Positions 34,880 to 44,269 of a stretch of DNA of 64,000 nucleotides are shown in pieces. The notes beneath the pieces were generated by a model. It saw nothing but the letters and a program-made list of their open reading frames with translations, was not told the DNA's origin and searched no databases. Every line of letters begins with the position of its first letter. Position 1 is the first letter of the stretch. The stretch is from NCBI RefSeq assembly GCF_008329605.1, contig NZ_NPKO01000003.1, positions 62,001 through 126,000 on the forward strand. Direction: 5' to 3'. This DNA is from Mycolicibacterium sp. P9-64. Lineage in GTDB: Bacteria > Actinomycetota > Actinomycetes > Mycobacteriales > Mycobacteriaceae. Both the position numbers and the translations under genes were made by a program.

Positions 34880-35542
34880 TCACTCCTGGTCGAGGCCGTG
34901 CTCGATGGCGTAGCGAGCCAATTCAACCCGGTTGGCCACCTGCAGCTTCCGGAACGTCGCCTGTACGTGGTTCTCGACTGTGCGATGGCTCAACGACAAC
35001 CGTTCGGCGATCTGCCTGGCGGTCAATCCCTTGGCCACGTGGCGCAGTACTTCGGTCTCGCGTTCGGTGAGGCTCGGCATCCCGGATCCGGCATCGGGAG
35101 TCGAGGCCATCCGCCGGTACTCCCCCAGCACCAGGCCAGCCAGGCCGGGAGTGAACACCGCGCGCCCCTCGCCAGTGGCGCGCACGGCCGCGGCCAGTTC
35201 GGCCTTCGACGCACTCTTCACCAGATAGCCGGTGGCGCCGGCCTTTACGGCCTCGAGGACGTCGTCGCGCTCATCGGATGCCGACAGCACCAAGATCCTC
35301 GACGACGGCGACACCACGAGCACCTCTGCCGTCGCCTTGGCTCCCGTGCCGTCCGACAGGCGCATGTCCATCACCACGACGTCGGGGGTCACCACCTCGG
35401 CCCGGCGGCGCGCCGAGGCGACGCCGTCCGCCGTCGCGACGACGTCGAAACCCTCCTCGGCCAGGTCGCGGGCCACTGCGTCCCGCCAGATCGGATGGTC
35501 GTCGACCACCATCACCCGGTAGTCGCGCTCAGCGCCTGCCAT
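34880..35542 (-). CDS. NarL/LuxR-type response regulator
   Basis: A 220-residue DNA-binding response regulator. The receiver domain has DD at 14-15, Asp59 in VVMDMRLSDG, and K at LVKSAS. The C-terminal LuxR helix-turn-helix has LTERETEVLRHVAKGLTARQIAERLSLSHRTVENHVQ (key LTxRExEVL and TVxNHV). It is coupled to the sensor kinase by a 14-base overlap and is the last gene of an array beginning with the polar amino-acid ABC transporter. It would activate or repress promoters in response to the kinase's signal. Confidence 0.93.
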   Translation of the reverse strand: MAGAERDYRVMVVDDHPIWRDAVARDLAEEGFDVVATADGVASARRRAEVVTPDVVVMDMRLSDGTGAKATAEVLVVSPSSRILVLSASDERDDVLEAVKAGATGYLVKSASKAELAAAVRATGEGRAVFTPGLAGLVLGEYRRMASTPDAGSGMPSLTERETEVLRHVAKGLTARQIAERLSLSHRTVENHVQATFRKLQVANRVELARYAIEHGLDQE

Positions 35543-36692
35543 TGCGGTCACCCCGTCTCGGAATCGTCAGCTCCCATTCCGTGCCAGCATCGGGCCCGGT
35601 GTTCAGCCGGGCGCTCCCACCCAACCACTCCATCCGGCCCACAATCGATTTGGCGACGCCGACACGCCCCTCGGAGACGGCCTGCTCGAGCCTGCCAGTC
35701 GGGATGCCAACGCCGTCGTCGCGAATGCTGACCACCACCGCGTCCCCCAGATCCTCGAGCAGCACGAACGCACGAGCATCCGGCCCGGCGTGCGCGACGA
35801 CGTTGTCGAGCGCGTTGGACACCGCGGCGTCCACCTCGGTGGCGACCGCCGTGTCCAACGGCACGGGGGTGGCAGGCAGGCTCATCGAGACCCGGTCGCT
35901 GGCGCGGGCCCTGAGCAAGCCGACCAGGTCGGTCGACGTCGAGGCGACGGCAGGAAGGGCGGTGCTGCCCACGCTGACCAGGCGTCGCAACGCCCGCTCC
36001 TGCTCCCCCGCGAGTTCGGCCAATTCTGCTGTTGGGCCGCCAATTTCACGGCCGCGTCGGGCCACGAGGGCAAGCACCTGGATCGCGCCGTCGTGGACTT
36101 CGCGGGACAAACGTTCACGCTCCTCCAATGACGCCGCGAGCCGAGCCGCGTCCTCGAGCTCGGCGTGTGCACGTCGGGCGGTCTGCGCGGCCATGCCGAT
36201 CGCGAGGCCCACCGCGAGCTCGATCACGATGGTGGCGTTGCGGCCGACATCGATGCTGAAGTAGCCCTTCGACGTCGCGCTGGCCGCCATCACGACGACG
36301 CCCGCGACCATGCCGACGATCGGTCCGCGCAGGATCGCCGCGGAGATGGTCGCGTTGGTGGCCCACAGAGTGGTCGGCCACGATTGGTTGGCCGCCACCC
36401 ACTGATCGGAGGCAACAAAACCGGTCGACAGCACCAGCACCACGACCACGACGATCTCGGCGATCACCCATGCCGGTCGGCGGCCGTAACCCTGCAGGTA
36501 TGCGGCAGCGCACGCCACGCTCCAGCCGATCAGCACCGCGAACAGCGCCCATCCGACTGCGGGCCGGTCCAGGTCGCCGTTGATCGCGATCTGAAAGTAC
36601 AGCGCGTAGATGCAGCTCAGGAGGCGGAAGACCTGCGCCGCCCGCCACAGTGGAGCGGCGGGGTCCGGCCCGCGTGCCGCCGGCATGACCAC
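35529..36692 (-). CDS. membrane sensor histidine kinase (MacS/NarX-type)
   Basis: A 387-residue kinase. Residues 1-175 hold about six membrane helices (FRLLSCIYALYFQIAI, WALFAVLIGWSVACAAAYL, VIAEIVVVVVLVLSTGFV and others). A HisKA_3 phosphoacceptor region has RLSREVHDGAIQVLALV with His200, and a compact HATPase domain has DAAVSNALDNVVAHA and DDGVGIP. GTG 36692 overlaps the stop of the upstream ABC ATPase gene (TAGTG); ATG 36686 is an alternative. With the downstream regulator it forms a two-component system that is probably co-transcribed with the amino-acid transporter. Confidence 0.92.
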   Translation of the reverse strand: MVMPAARGPDPAAPLWRAAQVFRLLSCIYALYFQIAINGDLDRPAVGWALFAVLIGWSVACAAAYLQGYGRRPAWVIAEIVVVVVLVLSTGFVASDQWVAANQSWPTTLWATNATISAAILRGPIVGMVAGVVVMAASATSKGYFSIDVGRNATIVIELAVGLAIGMAAQTARRAHAELEDAARLAASLEERERLSREVHDGAIQVLALVARRGREIGGPTAELAELAGEQERALRRLVSVGSTALPAVASTSTDLVGLLRARASDRVSMSLPATPVPLDTAVATEVDAAVSNALDNVVAHAGPDARAFVLLEDLGDAVVVSIRDDGVGIPTGRLEQAVSEGRVGVAKSIVGRMEWLGGSARLNTGPDAGTEWELTIPRRGDRNGRR

Positions 36693-37453
36693 TACATCAC
36701 CTTGGACAGGAATGCCTTCGTACGCTCGTGCTGGGGGTTGCTCAACACCTCACGTGGCTTGCCGCTCTCCACGATCACCCCGCCATCCATGAACACCAGC
36801 TGGTCGGCGACCTCGCGGGCGAAGCCCATCTCGTGGGTGACGACCACCATCGTCATGCCTTCGCTCGCCAGCTTCTTCATCACGGCGAGCACCTCGCCGA
36901 CGAGCTCGGGGTCGAGTGCCGACGTCGGCTCGTCGAACAGCATCAGCTTGGGGTCCATCGCCAATGCCCTGGCGATGGCGACCCGCTGTTGCTGACCGCC
37001 GGACAGCTGGGCCGGGTAGGCGGTTGCCTTCTCCGCCAAGCCGACCTGCTCCAACAGATCCTTGGCGCGGGCGATCGCGGCGGCCTTCTTGACGCCCTTC
37101 ACCTGGATGGGCGCCTCGATGATGTTGTCCAGCGCCGTGCGATGTGGGAACAAATTGAAGTGCTGGAACACCATGCCGATGTTGCGCCGCTGCTTGGCGG
37201 CGTCACGGGGTGCCATCTCGTGCAGCTTGTCACCGCGCTCCCGGTAGCCGATCAGATCACCGTCGACGTAGAGCCGTCCGGCATTCACCTGCTCGAGGTG
37301 GTTGATGCAGCGGAGGAACGTCGACTTGCCGGACCCCGAAGGGCCGACCAGGACCAGCACCTGACCCTTGTCGATCTCCAGGGTCACGCCCTTGAGCACC
37401 TTGAGCGCGCCGAAGCTCTTGCACACGCTCTCGGCCTTCACCATCGGCGTCAT
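36692..37453 (-). CDS. glnQ: polar amino-acid ABC transporter ATPase (GlnQ-like)
   Basis: A 253-residue ATPase of the polar amino-acid uptake family: Walker A GPSGSGKS at 37-44, [23 protein letters not shown], signature [17 protein letters not shown], Walker [22 protein letters not shown] and H-loop [13 protein letters not shown]. Its ATG overlaps the permease stop by ATGA and its stop overlaps the kinase GTG. Substrate (Gln, Glu, His, Arg or other) cannot be fixed from sequence; the symbol is a family-level name. Confidence 0.92.
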   Translation of the reverse strand: MTPMVKAESVCKSFGALKVLKGVTLEIDKGQVLVLVGPSGSGKSTFLRCINHLEQVNAGRLYVDGDLIGYRERGDKLHEMAPRDAAKQRRNIGMVFQHFNLFPHRTALDNIIEAPIQVKGVKKAAAIARAKDLLEQVGLAEKATAYPAQLSGGQQQRVAIARALAMDPKLMLFDEPTSALDPELVGEVLAVMKKLASEGMTMVVVTHEMGFAREVADQLVFMDGGVIVESGKPREVLSNPQHERTKAFLSKVM

Positions 37454-38370
37454 GGATGCCCACCACCTATACCTAGGGTTTGCGCGTCCGCCAGCGCTTC
37501 GAGTTGCTTGGTGGTCAGCTTGCGTGACGCACCGCGGGAGAAGTATCGCTCCAGGTAGAACTGGCCAACCATGAGAACGCTGGTGATGGCCAGATACCAG
37601 GTCGCGGCGACCATGAGCAGCGGTATGGGTTGGAAGATCACGCCGGAGATGTCTCGGGCGCGTCCATACAACTCGAGGCTGAACGGCACTGCCGTCACCA
37701 ACGACGTGGTCTTCAGCATGCTGATGAACTCGTTGCCGGTCGGCGGGATGATGACGCGCATCGCCTGTGGCAACACGGTGCGACGCATCGTCATCGACCA
37801 CGACATGCCCAGCGCCGTCGACGCCTCGGACTGCCCCTCGGGCACCGAGCTGATTCCGGCGCGGATGATCTCGGCCATGTATGCGGCCTCGTTGAGACCG
37901 AGCCCGACGAACGCCAGCGTGAAGTTGATCGACAGATCTTGCAGGTTGAGATGGAAGAGCGACGGCCCCCACGGAATGCCGAGCTGGATGTTCTTGTAAA
38001 GCGTGGGGACCAGGCCCCAGAACACCAGCTGCACGTACACCGGAGTGCCGCGGAAGATCCAGAGATACACCCAGGCAACCGATTTGAACACCGGGTTGGG
38101 CGACAGCCGCATGACTGCCAGCAGTACGCCCAACGCCACGGCAAGCACCATGGACAGCACGGTCAGCTGGATGGTGTACCAGGCCCCCGACGAAATCCGT
38201 TCATCGAACAGGTATTTGCGGTAGGTCGCCCAGCCGTAGGCGTCGTTGGTGGCCGCGCCGTAGAGGAACAGTGCGACCAGGACGACGATGACGATCGCCG
38301 CCACCCACCGCCATGGATGCCGCAGCGGCACCGCGTCAATGGCGGGCGGCGACGAATCGTCAACTGTCAT
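37450..38370 (-). CDS. polar amino-acid ABC permease (HisM/GlnP-like)
   Basis: A 306-residue permease with a cytosolic N-terminus, one extra helix ([19 protein letters not shown]) and the HisM-family core: [44 protein letters not shown] and the ATPase-contact [31 protein letters not shown] (key EIIRAGI and GQxEA). A basic C-terminus ([16 protein letters not shown]) is cytosolic. Only one permease gene is present, so it probably works as a homodimer. It lies six bases after the binding-protein gene. Confidence 0.92.
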   Translation of the reverse strand: MTVDDSSPPAIDAVPLRHPWRWVAAIVIVVLVALFLYGAATNDAYGWATYRKYLFDERISSGAWYTIQLTVLSMVLAVALGVLLAVMRLSPNPVFKSVAWVYLWIFRGTPVYVQLVFWGLVPTLYKNIQLGIPWGPSLFHLNLQDLSINFTLAFVGLGLNEAAYMAEIIRAGISSVPEGQSEASTALGMSWSMTMRRTVLPQAMRVIIPPTGNEFISMLKTTSLVTAVPFSLELYGRARDISGVIFQPIPLLMVAATWYLAITSVLMVGQFYLERYFSRGASRKLTTKQLEALADAQTLGIGGGHP

Positions 38371-38376
38371 AAGCGG

Positions 38377-39276
38377 TTAGCTGGTCGCGCCGTTGATGAC
38401 GGGCTTGTCGATCATGCCGCTCTCGACACCCCAGTTCGTGGCGATCGTCTTGTAGTCGCCCGTCTGGATCAGGTGCTCGAGCGCCTTCTGCAGGGATGCC
38501 GCCAGCGGCGAACCCTTGGCCACCGGCCAACCGTAGGGCGCCGAGTCGAACGTCTCACCAGCGGTCTCGAGCTTGCCGTCGCTCTGCTTGATGGCGTACA
38601 GCGTCACCGGCGAGTCAGCCGACATCGCGTCGGCCTTGCCAAGCACCACCGCGCTCGTCGCGTCGTCCTGGCGGTCGAACTTGATGATCTCGATCGCCGG
38701 CTTGCCCGCATCGGTGCACTTCTTGCTGCGCGCGGGCAGTTCGTCGGTCTCCTGCACCGTCGTCGACTGGACGGCGACCTTCTTGCCGCACGCGTTCTCC
38801 GGGTCGATCTGTGCCCCCTTGCCCTTCGCCCACAGGCTGCCTGCGGAGAAGTAGGTGACGAAGTCGACGGACGCCTCGCGCTCCTTGGTGTCGGTGAAGG
38901 ACGACATCCCGACGTTGTAGGTACCGCCCTGGATCGACGGGATGATCTTGTCGAAGTCGGATTCGCGATATTCGGCGGTCAGACCCAAGGTGGCGGCGAT
39001 CGCGTTCATCAGGTCGACGTCGAAGCCGATGATCTTGCCGCTGGGGTCTTTGAACTCATTGGGCGCGTAGGGCGGGTTGGTCCCGACGATCAGCTTGCCG
39101 GAGGACTTGATGTTCTCGGGCACGGTGTTGGCAATCTCGTCGACCTTTGCCGCAGACGGCGCAGCAGCCGTGCTCGATGGCCCGCTACCTTCGGTGTTGC
39201 TCGCACACCCAGTCATCACCAGGGCGCCCGTCGCGGCAAAAACCGCGGCCATACGCCACATCTTCTTACCTGGCAC
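38377..39276 (-). CDS. polar amino-acid ABC transporter binding lipoprotein
   Basis: A 299-residue lipoprotein: signal peptide with lipobox VMTGC (Cys24), Ser/Gly/Ala linker, then a type II periplasmic-binding domain (LIVGTNPPYAPNEFKDPSGKIIGFDVDLMNAIAATLGL region; GFDVDLMNAIA is the family signature; YAIKQSDGKLETAGE near the end). It should deliver a polar amino acid to the permease. GTG start with an AAGAAGAGG Shine-Dalgarno upstream. First gene of the five-gene array ending in the two-component system. Confidence 0.92.
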   Translation of the reverse strand: MPGKKMWRMAAVFAATGALVMTGCASNTEGSGPSSTAAAPSAAKVDEIANTVPENIKSSGKLIVGTNPPYAPNEFKDPSGKIIGFDVDLMNAIAATLGLTAEYRESDFDKIIPSIQGGTYNVGMSSFTDTKEREASVDFVTYFSAGSLWAKGKGAQIDPENACGKKVAVQSTTVQETDELPARSKKCTDAGKPAIEIIKFDRQDDATSAVVLGKADAMSADSPVTLYAIKQSDGKLETAGETFDSAPYGWPVAKGSPLAASLQKALEHLIQTGDYKTIATNWGVESGMIDKPVINGATS

Positions 39277-39433
39277 GAGTTGCCTCTTCTTTCTTCAATT
39301 GGGCCTCAGTGATTGGCCGGTAACGGAACACTAGCGGTGAGTTGGCCGCACGGTGGTTGAAACTTAACGTCGGTCGTCGATCGGCGCCGTGTGAATCCTC
39401 CGCGCAGGGTAAACGCTGTGGAACACTTTCCGC

Positions 39434-40057
39434 ATGACAACTCCCGCTGTACCGAACCTGTTGCCGCACCTGTGGAAGTCGGCTCTGGTCTCCGGCGTGC
39501 TCGCCATCGCACTCGGCGTCGCGGTTGTGGCGTGGCCGGGGATCTCGATCGCCATCGCCGCCATCTTCTTCGGCGCCTACCTGCTGGTGACGGGTATCCA
39601 GCAGGTGATCTTCGCGTTCAGCCTGCATGTCACGGCAGGCGGTCGCGTCCTGCTGTTCATCAGCGGCGCCGCCTCTCTGATCCTCGCCGTGCTGGCGTTT
39701 CGGCACCTTTACGACGCCGTGCTGCTGATGGCGATCTGGATCGCCATCGGCTTCGTCTTCCGCGGCGTGGCGACAGCGGTTTCGGCGATCAGCGATCCCT
39801 CACTGCCCGGGCGTGGCTGGAACATCTTCGTCGGCATCATCAGTCTCATCGCGGGCGTCGTGGTGCTGGCGTCGCCGTTCGACTCGATGGCAACCCTCGC
39901 GCTGGTGGTCGGCATCTGGCTGATCGTCATCGGCGTGATGGAGGTCGTCGCGGCGTTCGGTATCCGCGCCACCACCAAGAAGGTGACCCGTACGCCCACG
40001 CCTAGCGCCCCGTCGGACGTCACGGAGGCCGCCGAGGCGACGGAATCCGCCAGCTGA
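39434..40057 (+). CDS. HdeD family membrane protein (Rv1624c-like)
   Basis: A 207-residue membrane protein with six helices in three similar pairs, as in HdeD/DUF308: SALVSGVLAIALGVAVVAWPGISI, FFGAYLLVTGIQQVI, GAASLILAVLAF, AVLLMAIWIAIGFVFRGVATAVSA, FVGIISLIAGVVVLASPFDSM and VVGIWLIVIGVMEVVAAFGI. The C-terminus is a short Thr/Glu/Ala-rich tail. HdeD is linked to acid stress in enteric bacteria; in mycobacteria the function is unknown. It lies before cydA and may share its region of control. Confidence 0.85.
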   Translation: MTTPAVPNLLPHLWKSALVSGVLAIALGVAVVAWPGISIAIAAIFFGAYLLVTGIQQVIFAFSLHVTAGGRVLLFISGAASLILAVLAFRHLYDAVLLMAIWIAIGFVFRGVATAVSAISDPSLPGRGWNIFVGIISLIAGVVVLASPFDSMATLALVVGIWLIVIGVMEVVAAFGIRATTKKVTRTPTPSAPSDVTEAAEATESAS

Positions 40058-40064
40058 ATCAGGG

Positions 40065-40080
40065 CGTGAGCAAGGTCATG
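40065..40080. promoter_or_regulatory. CRP-like site upstream of cydA
   Basis: GTGA-GCAAGG-TCAT matches seven of eight fixed positions of the CRP consensus GTGA-N6-TCAC. It is about 65-80 bases before the cydA ATG. CRP control of cydAB is established in M. smegmatis. A further TGTGA half-site lies at 40087-40091. Confidence 0.45.
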
Positions 40081-40093
40081 GCCGTTTGTGAAG

Positions 40094-40120
40094 TTGTCTA
40101 CTACAATTCGTCGTAGACAA
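40094..40120. promoter_or_regulatory. 27-bp inverted repeat before cydA, candidate operator
   Basis: Arms TTGTCTACTAC and GTCGTAGACAA are complementary at ten of eleven positions around a five-base centre AATTC. It ends 26 bases before the cydA ATG, so a bound protein would cover the promoter or early leader. The regulator is not identified from sequence. Confidence 0.55.
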
Positions 40121-40146
40121 GAGCCGCAGCTCGGGAGATGGTGCAC

Positions 40147-41595
40147 ATGGACCCGCTCGACGTGTCACGGTGGCAGTTCGGCATCACCACCGTCTACCAC
40201 TTCATATTCGTTCCACTGACCATCGGCCTTGCCCCGCTGATAGCCGTCATGCAGACCGCGTGGGTAGTCACCGACAACCCCGCGTGGTACCGGCTCACCC
40301 GCTTCTTCGGCAAGCTGTTCCTGATCAACTTCGCCATCGGCGTGGCCACCGGCATCGTGCAGGAATTCCAGTTCGGCATGAACTGGAGCGAGTACTCGCG
40401 GTTCGTCGGAGACGTGTTCGGCGCACCGCTGGCGATGGAGGGCCTCGTCGCGTTCTTCTTCGAGTCGACGTTCCTCGGGCTGTGGATCTTCGGCTGGACA
40501 CGCCTGCCACGGCTGGTACACCTGGCGTGCATCTGGGTCGTCGCGATCGCGGTGAACATGTCGGCGTTCTTCATCATTGCCGCAAACTCCTGGATGCAGC
40601 ATCCGGTCGGAGCCCGATTCAACCCGGAAACCGGCCGGGCCGAACTGACCAGCATCGTGGCGCTGTTCACCAACAACACTGCGACGGCAGCCTTCTCACA
40701 CGCGGTGATGGGAGCCTTCCTCACCGCGGGAACGTTCGTCGCAGGAGTCTGCGCCTGGTGGCTGGTGCGGGCCCGCGATGGCGACGAAGCCCGCACCATG
40801 TACCGGCCCGCCACCATCCTCGGCTGCCTGGTCACGCTGGTCGCCGCCGCAGGCCTCACGCTCACCGGCGACGCTCAGGGCAAGCTGATGTTCCAGCAGC
40901 AGCCGATGAAGATGGCCAGCGCGGAATCGCTGTGCCACACCGAAACCGATCCCGACTTCTCAGTCCTCACCATCGGGACGCACAACAACTGCGACAGCGT
41001 CACCCACCTCATCGAGGTGCCCTACGTTCTGCCGTTCCTCGCCGAGGGAAAATTCGACGGGGTCAAGCTCGAAGGTGTCAAGGACCTTCAAGAGCAGTAT
41101 CAGACGAAGTTCGGGCCCGGCGACTACCGGCCCAATCTGTTCGTCACCTACTGGGCGTTCCGCGCGATGATCGGACTGCTCGCCGTCCCATGCCTGTTCG
41201 CGCTCGTCGCACTGTGGCTCACCCGCCGGGGGCGGATCCCCGACCAACGCTGGTTCGCGTGGTTCGCCATCCTGGTACTACCCACCCCGTTCCTGGCCAA
41301 CAGCGCGGGCTGGGTGTTCACCGAGATGGGCAGACAGCCATGGGTGGTGGTGCCCAACCCGACCGGGGACCAGATGATCCGGCTCACCGTCGGCCAGGGC
41401 GTGTCGGACCACTCGGCAGGCATGGTGCTCACGTCGCTCATCCTCTTCACCGCCCTCTACGCGGGACTCGCGGTGGTCTGGTTCTGGCTACTTCGCCGCT
41501 ACGTCGTCGAGGGCCCGCTTGAGCACGACTCCGAACCCGCACCGCCGAAGCCACCAGGCGACGACGAAATCGCGCCCCTGTCGTTCGCGTACTGA
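40147..41595 (+). CDS. cydA: cytochrome bd oxidase subunit I
   Basis: A 482-residue quinol oxidase subunit that binds haems b558, b595 and d and oxidises menaquinol with oxygen. It begins MDPLDVSRWQFGITTVYHFIFVPLTIGL with the conserved early His. It has GRQPWVV (in FTEMGRQPWVVVPN), typical of the Q loop and following region, and the short Q-loop form. About nine helices. ATG 40147 is preferred over ATG 40138 because GGGAG lies nine bases upstream. First gene of cydABDC; cyd supports respiration when oxygen is low or the cytochrome bcc-aa3 branch is inhibited. Confidence 0.97.
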   Translation: MDPLDVSRWQFGITTVYHFIFVPLTIGLAPLIAVMQTAWVVTDNPAWYRLTRFFGKLFLINFAIGVATGIVQEFQFGMNWSEYSRFVGDVFGAPLAMEGLVAFFFESTFLGLWIFGWTRLPRLVHLACIWVVAIAVNMSAFFIIAANSWMQHPVGARFNPETGRAELTSIVALFTNNTATAAFSHAVMGAFLTAGTFVAGVCAWWLVRARDGDEARTMYRPATILGCLVTLVAAAGLTLTGDAQGKLMFQQQPMKMASAESLCHTETDPDFSVLTIGTHNNCDSVTHLIEVPYVLPFLAEGKFDGVKLEGVKDLQEQYQTKFGPGDYRPNLFVTYWAFRAMIGLLAVPCLFALVALWLTRRGRIPDQRWFAWFAILVLPTPFLANSAGWVFTEMGRQPWVVVPNPTGDQMIRLTVGQGVSDHSAGMVLTSLILFTALYAGLAVVWFWLLRRYVVEGPLEHDSEPAPPKPPGDDEIAPLSFAY

Positions 41596-41606
41596 GGAGC
41601 AATCCC

Positions 41607-42647
41607 ATGGCACTGCACGACTTCTGGTTCATCGCACTCGCCGCGCTGTTCGTCGGCTTCTTCGTGCTGGAAGGCTTCGACTTCGGCATCGGCATGCTGA
41701 TGAGGACCTTCGGCCGGGTCGCCAAGGGTGACCGCGAACAGCACCAGCGCGCCGCCCTCAACACGATCGGCCCGGTATGGGACGGCAACGAGGTGTGGCT
41801 GATCACCGCGGGCGGCGCGATGTTCGCGGCGTTCCCAGGGATGTACGCCACCGTGTTCTCGGGGCTGTACCTGCCCCTGCTGGCGATCCTGCTGTCCATG
41901 ATCGTGCGCATCTGTGCCATCGAGTGGCGGGGAAAGATCGACGAGCCACGCTGGCGGGGATGGGCAGACCGCGGCATCGCCATCGGCTCCTGGGTGCCCG
42001 CCGTGCTCTGGGGTGTGGTTTTCGCTGCGCTGGTGCGGGGCCTCCCCGTCGACGCGAACAAACAGATCCATCTGTCGTTCACCGACGTGTTCAACCCGTA
42101 CACGCTGCTCGGCGGACTTGCCACCGCAGGCCTCTTCGCGTTCCACGGAGCGGTGTTCGCGCGGCTGAAGACCGAAGGCGCCGTTCGTGATGATGCGAAC
42201 CGGTTCGCCGCGAGGCTCGCCTTGCCCGTCACCGCGGCAGTGGCGGTGTTCGGGGTGTGGACCCAACTCGCACACGGCAACGACTGGACGTGGCTGATCC
42301 TCGGCTTCGCGGTCGTGTCGCAACTGTCGGCCGTCATGCTGGTGCTGAGCAAGGGCGGTGATGGCTGGGCGTTCACGTGCACGGCGTGGACGGTGGCGGC
42401 CGTGGTGATCCTGCTGTTCGCGGTGCTGTATCCGAACCTGGTCCCGTCGACGCTGAATCCCGACTGGAGCCTCACCGTGCAGAACGCGTCCTCGACGCCC
42501 TACACGCTGAAGATCATGAGCTGGGCGGCGCTGATCTTCGCCCCACTCGTCATCGCATACCAGGCGTGGACGTATTGGGTGTTCCGGCAACGCATCTCGG
42601 CCGACCGGATCCCTGCCTCGGTCGGTCTGTCGGCACGACAGACGTGA
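41607..42647 (+). CDS. cydB: cytochrome bd oxidase subunit II
   Basis: A 346-residue membrane subunit of cytochrome bd: DFWFIALAALFVGFFVLEGFDFGIG at the N-terminus, GPVWDGNEVWLITAGGAMFAAFPGMYA, which is the family signature, and a C-terminal helix with WAALIFAPLVIAYQAWTYWVF. Eight to nine helices. A GGAG site lies before the ATG, 11 bases after cydA. Its stop overlaps the cydD GTG (GTGA), showing coupling to the ABC exporter needed for bd assembly. Confidence 0.97.
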   Translation: MALHDFWFIALAALFVGFFVLEGFDFGIGMLMRTFGRVAKGDREQHQRAALNTIGPVWDGNEVWLITAGGAMFAAFPGMYATVFSGLYLPLLAILLSMIVRICAIEWRGKIDEPRWRGWADRGIAIGSWVPAVLWGVVFAALVRGLPVDANKQIHLSFTDVFNPYTLLGGLATAGLFAFHGAVFARLKTEGAVRDDANRFAARLALPVTAAVAVFGVWTQLAHGNDWTWLILGFAVVSQLSAVMLVLSKGGDGWAFTCTAWTVAAVVILLFAVLYPNLVPSTLNPDWSLTVQNASSTPYTLKIMSWAALIFAPLVIAYQAWTYWVFRQRISADRIPASVGLSARQT

Positions 42648-44269
42648 ACCGGTTGCACGCCTCGACCGCGATGCGGCGGCATCTGGCCGCATCGGTGTGC
42701 TGCGGCGTGGTCATCACCGGAAGTGCCGTCGCTTGCGCCGTGCTGCTGGCACACGTCATCTCGGGCATCGTCACCGACCCCGCATCGCGCACGGTGTCGC
42801 ACTGGTCGGGCGCGTTGTGGATCCTGGTGACGCTCTGGGTCGTTCGCGCGGCCGCCCAGTGGCTGCAGGCCCGGCTGAGCCAGCGCGGTGCCACCGCCGT
42901 GATCGCCGAGTTCAACCACCGCGTGCTGACGACCGTCTGTGCGCTGCCACCGCCTCGACTTGCCGCGCTCCGGGACGACGCCGCAGTCCTTGCCACCCGC
43001 GGCCTCGACGATCTGCGTCCGTACTTCACCCGCTACCTGCCCGCGGTGCTGCTGTCCGGGCTCCTCACCCCCGCCGCGGTGGTCGTGATGGCCTGCTACG
43101 ACGTGCGGTCGGCGGTGATCGTGCTGATCGCCCTGCCACTGGTCCCGCTCTTCATGGTGCTGATCGGCCTCGTCACCGCCGAACGGTCGGCGGCCTCGCT
43201 GACGGCGATGACGACGTTGCAGTCCCGGCTGCTCGACCTCATCGCGGGCATCCCCACCCTGCGGGCCCTCGGGCGGGCCGAAGGACCCGCACACCGGATC
43301 TCCGAACTCGCTGCGGCACATCGCCATTCCACGATGGCCACGCTGAGGATCACCTTCCTGTCCGCGCTCGTACTGGAACTGCTCGCCACACTCGGCGTCG
43401 CGCTCGTCGCGGTCAGCGTCGGGCTCCGACTGGTGTTCGGCGAGGTGGAGCTGTCCACCGCGCTGACAGCGCTGCTTCTGGCACCCGAGGTGTTCTGGCC
43501 GCTCCGACGTGTCGGCACGGAGTTCCACGCCGCGCAGGACGGGAAGACGGCCGCGGAGAAGGCCTTCGGCATGCTCGACGGCGCGCCAGAACCGATCGGC
43601 GGGGCGCTGTCCGTCGCCGCCGGAGGGAAGACGATACGGCTCGACGACGTCACCGTCGACGGTCGCGACGGCGCGGCACCGCATCGACTGACCGCCGATA
43701 TCGAGCCCGGTTCGGTCACCGTGCTGACCGGACCCAACGGGGCAGGCAAGAGCACCGCGCTGCAGGTCATCCTGGGGTTGACCAAGCCGACGTCTGGACG
43801 GGTGCTGGTCGCCGGGGTGAACGTCGATGACCTGGATCTGCGGGCCTGGTGGGCACAGGTGGCGTGGCTGACGCAGCGCCCCGCCCTGGTACCGGGCACA
43901 GTGCGCGAGAACCTCGAGTTGTTCGGCGCCGTCGACGATCTCGACGAAGCCTGCCGGACGGCGGGCTTCGACGACGTGCTGGCCACCCTCCCCGACGGGT
44001 TGGACACGATGATCGGCAGGGGCGGTGAAGGCCTGTCCCTCGGTCAGCGCCAGCGTCTTGGCATCGCGCGTGTCCTGGGCTCCCCTGCCCCGGTGCTGCT
44101 CCTCGACGAACCCACCTCGCACCTCGACACCGAATTGGAGGATCGGGTGTTGCGCGCCGTCATCGAGCGGGCGCGAGCGGGTGCGACCGTGGTGCTCGTC
44201 GGCCACCGCGAGCGGGTCACCGCCATCGGTGACCACGTGGTGCACGTCGGGGGTGAGGTCCTTGTCTGA
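42644..44269 (+). CDS. cydD: thiol-reductant ABC exporter subunit CydD
   Basis: A 541-residue half-type ABC exporter with fused domains: six membrane helices over residues about 15-300 and an ATPase domain with Walker A GPNGAGKS at 363-370, WAQVAWLTQRPALVPGTVRENL (intact Q-loop), signature LSLGQRQRLGIARVL and Walker B PVLLLDEPTSHLD. With CydC it exports cysteine/glutathione-type thiols or haem-related species needed to assemble cytochrome bd. GTG 42644 overlaps the cydB stop. Confidence 0.94.
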   Translation: MNRLHASTAMRRHLAASVCCGVVITGSAVACAVLLAHVISGIVTDPASRTVSHWSGALWILVTLWVVRAAAQWLQARLSQRGATAVIAEFNHRVLTTVCALPPPRLAALRDDAAVLATRGLDDLRPYFTRYLPAVLLSGLLTPAAVVVMACYDVRSAVIVLIALPLVPLFMVLIGLVTAERSAASLTAMTTLQSRLLDLIAGIPTLRALGRAEGPAHRISELAAAHRHSTMATLRITFLSALVLELLATLGVALVAVSVGLRLVFGEVELSTALTALLLAPEVFWPLRRVGTEFHAAQDGKTAAEKAFGMLDGAPEPIGGALSVAAGGKTIRLDDVTVDGRDGAAPHRLTADIEPGSVTVLTGPNGAGKSTALQVILGLTKPTSGRVLVAGVNVDDLDLRAWWAQVAWLTQRPALVPGTVRENLELFGAVDDLDEACRTAGFDDVLATLPDGLDTMIGRGGEGLSLGQRQRLGIARVLGSPAPVLLLDEPTSHLDTELEDRVLRAVIERARAGATVVLVGHRERVTAIGDHVVHVGGEVLV

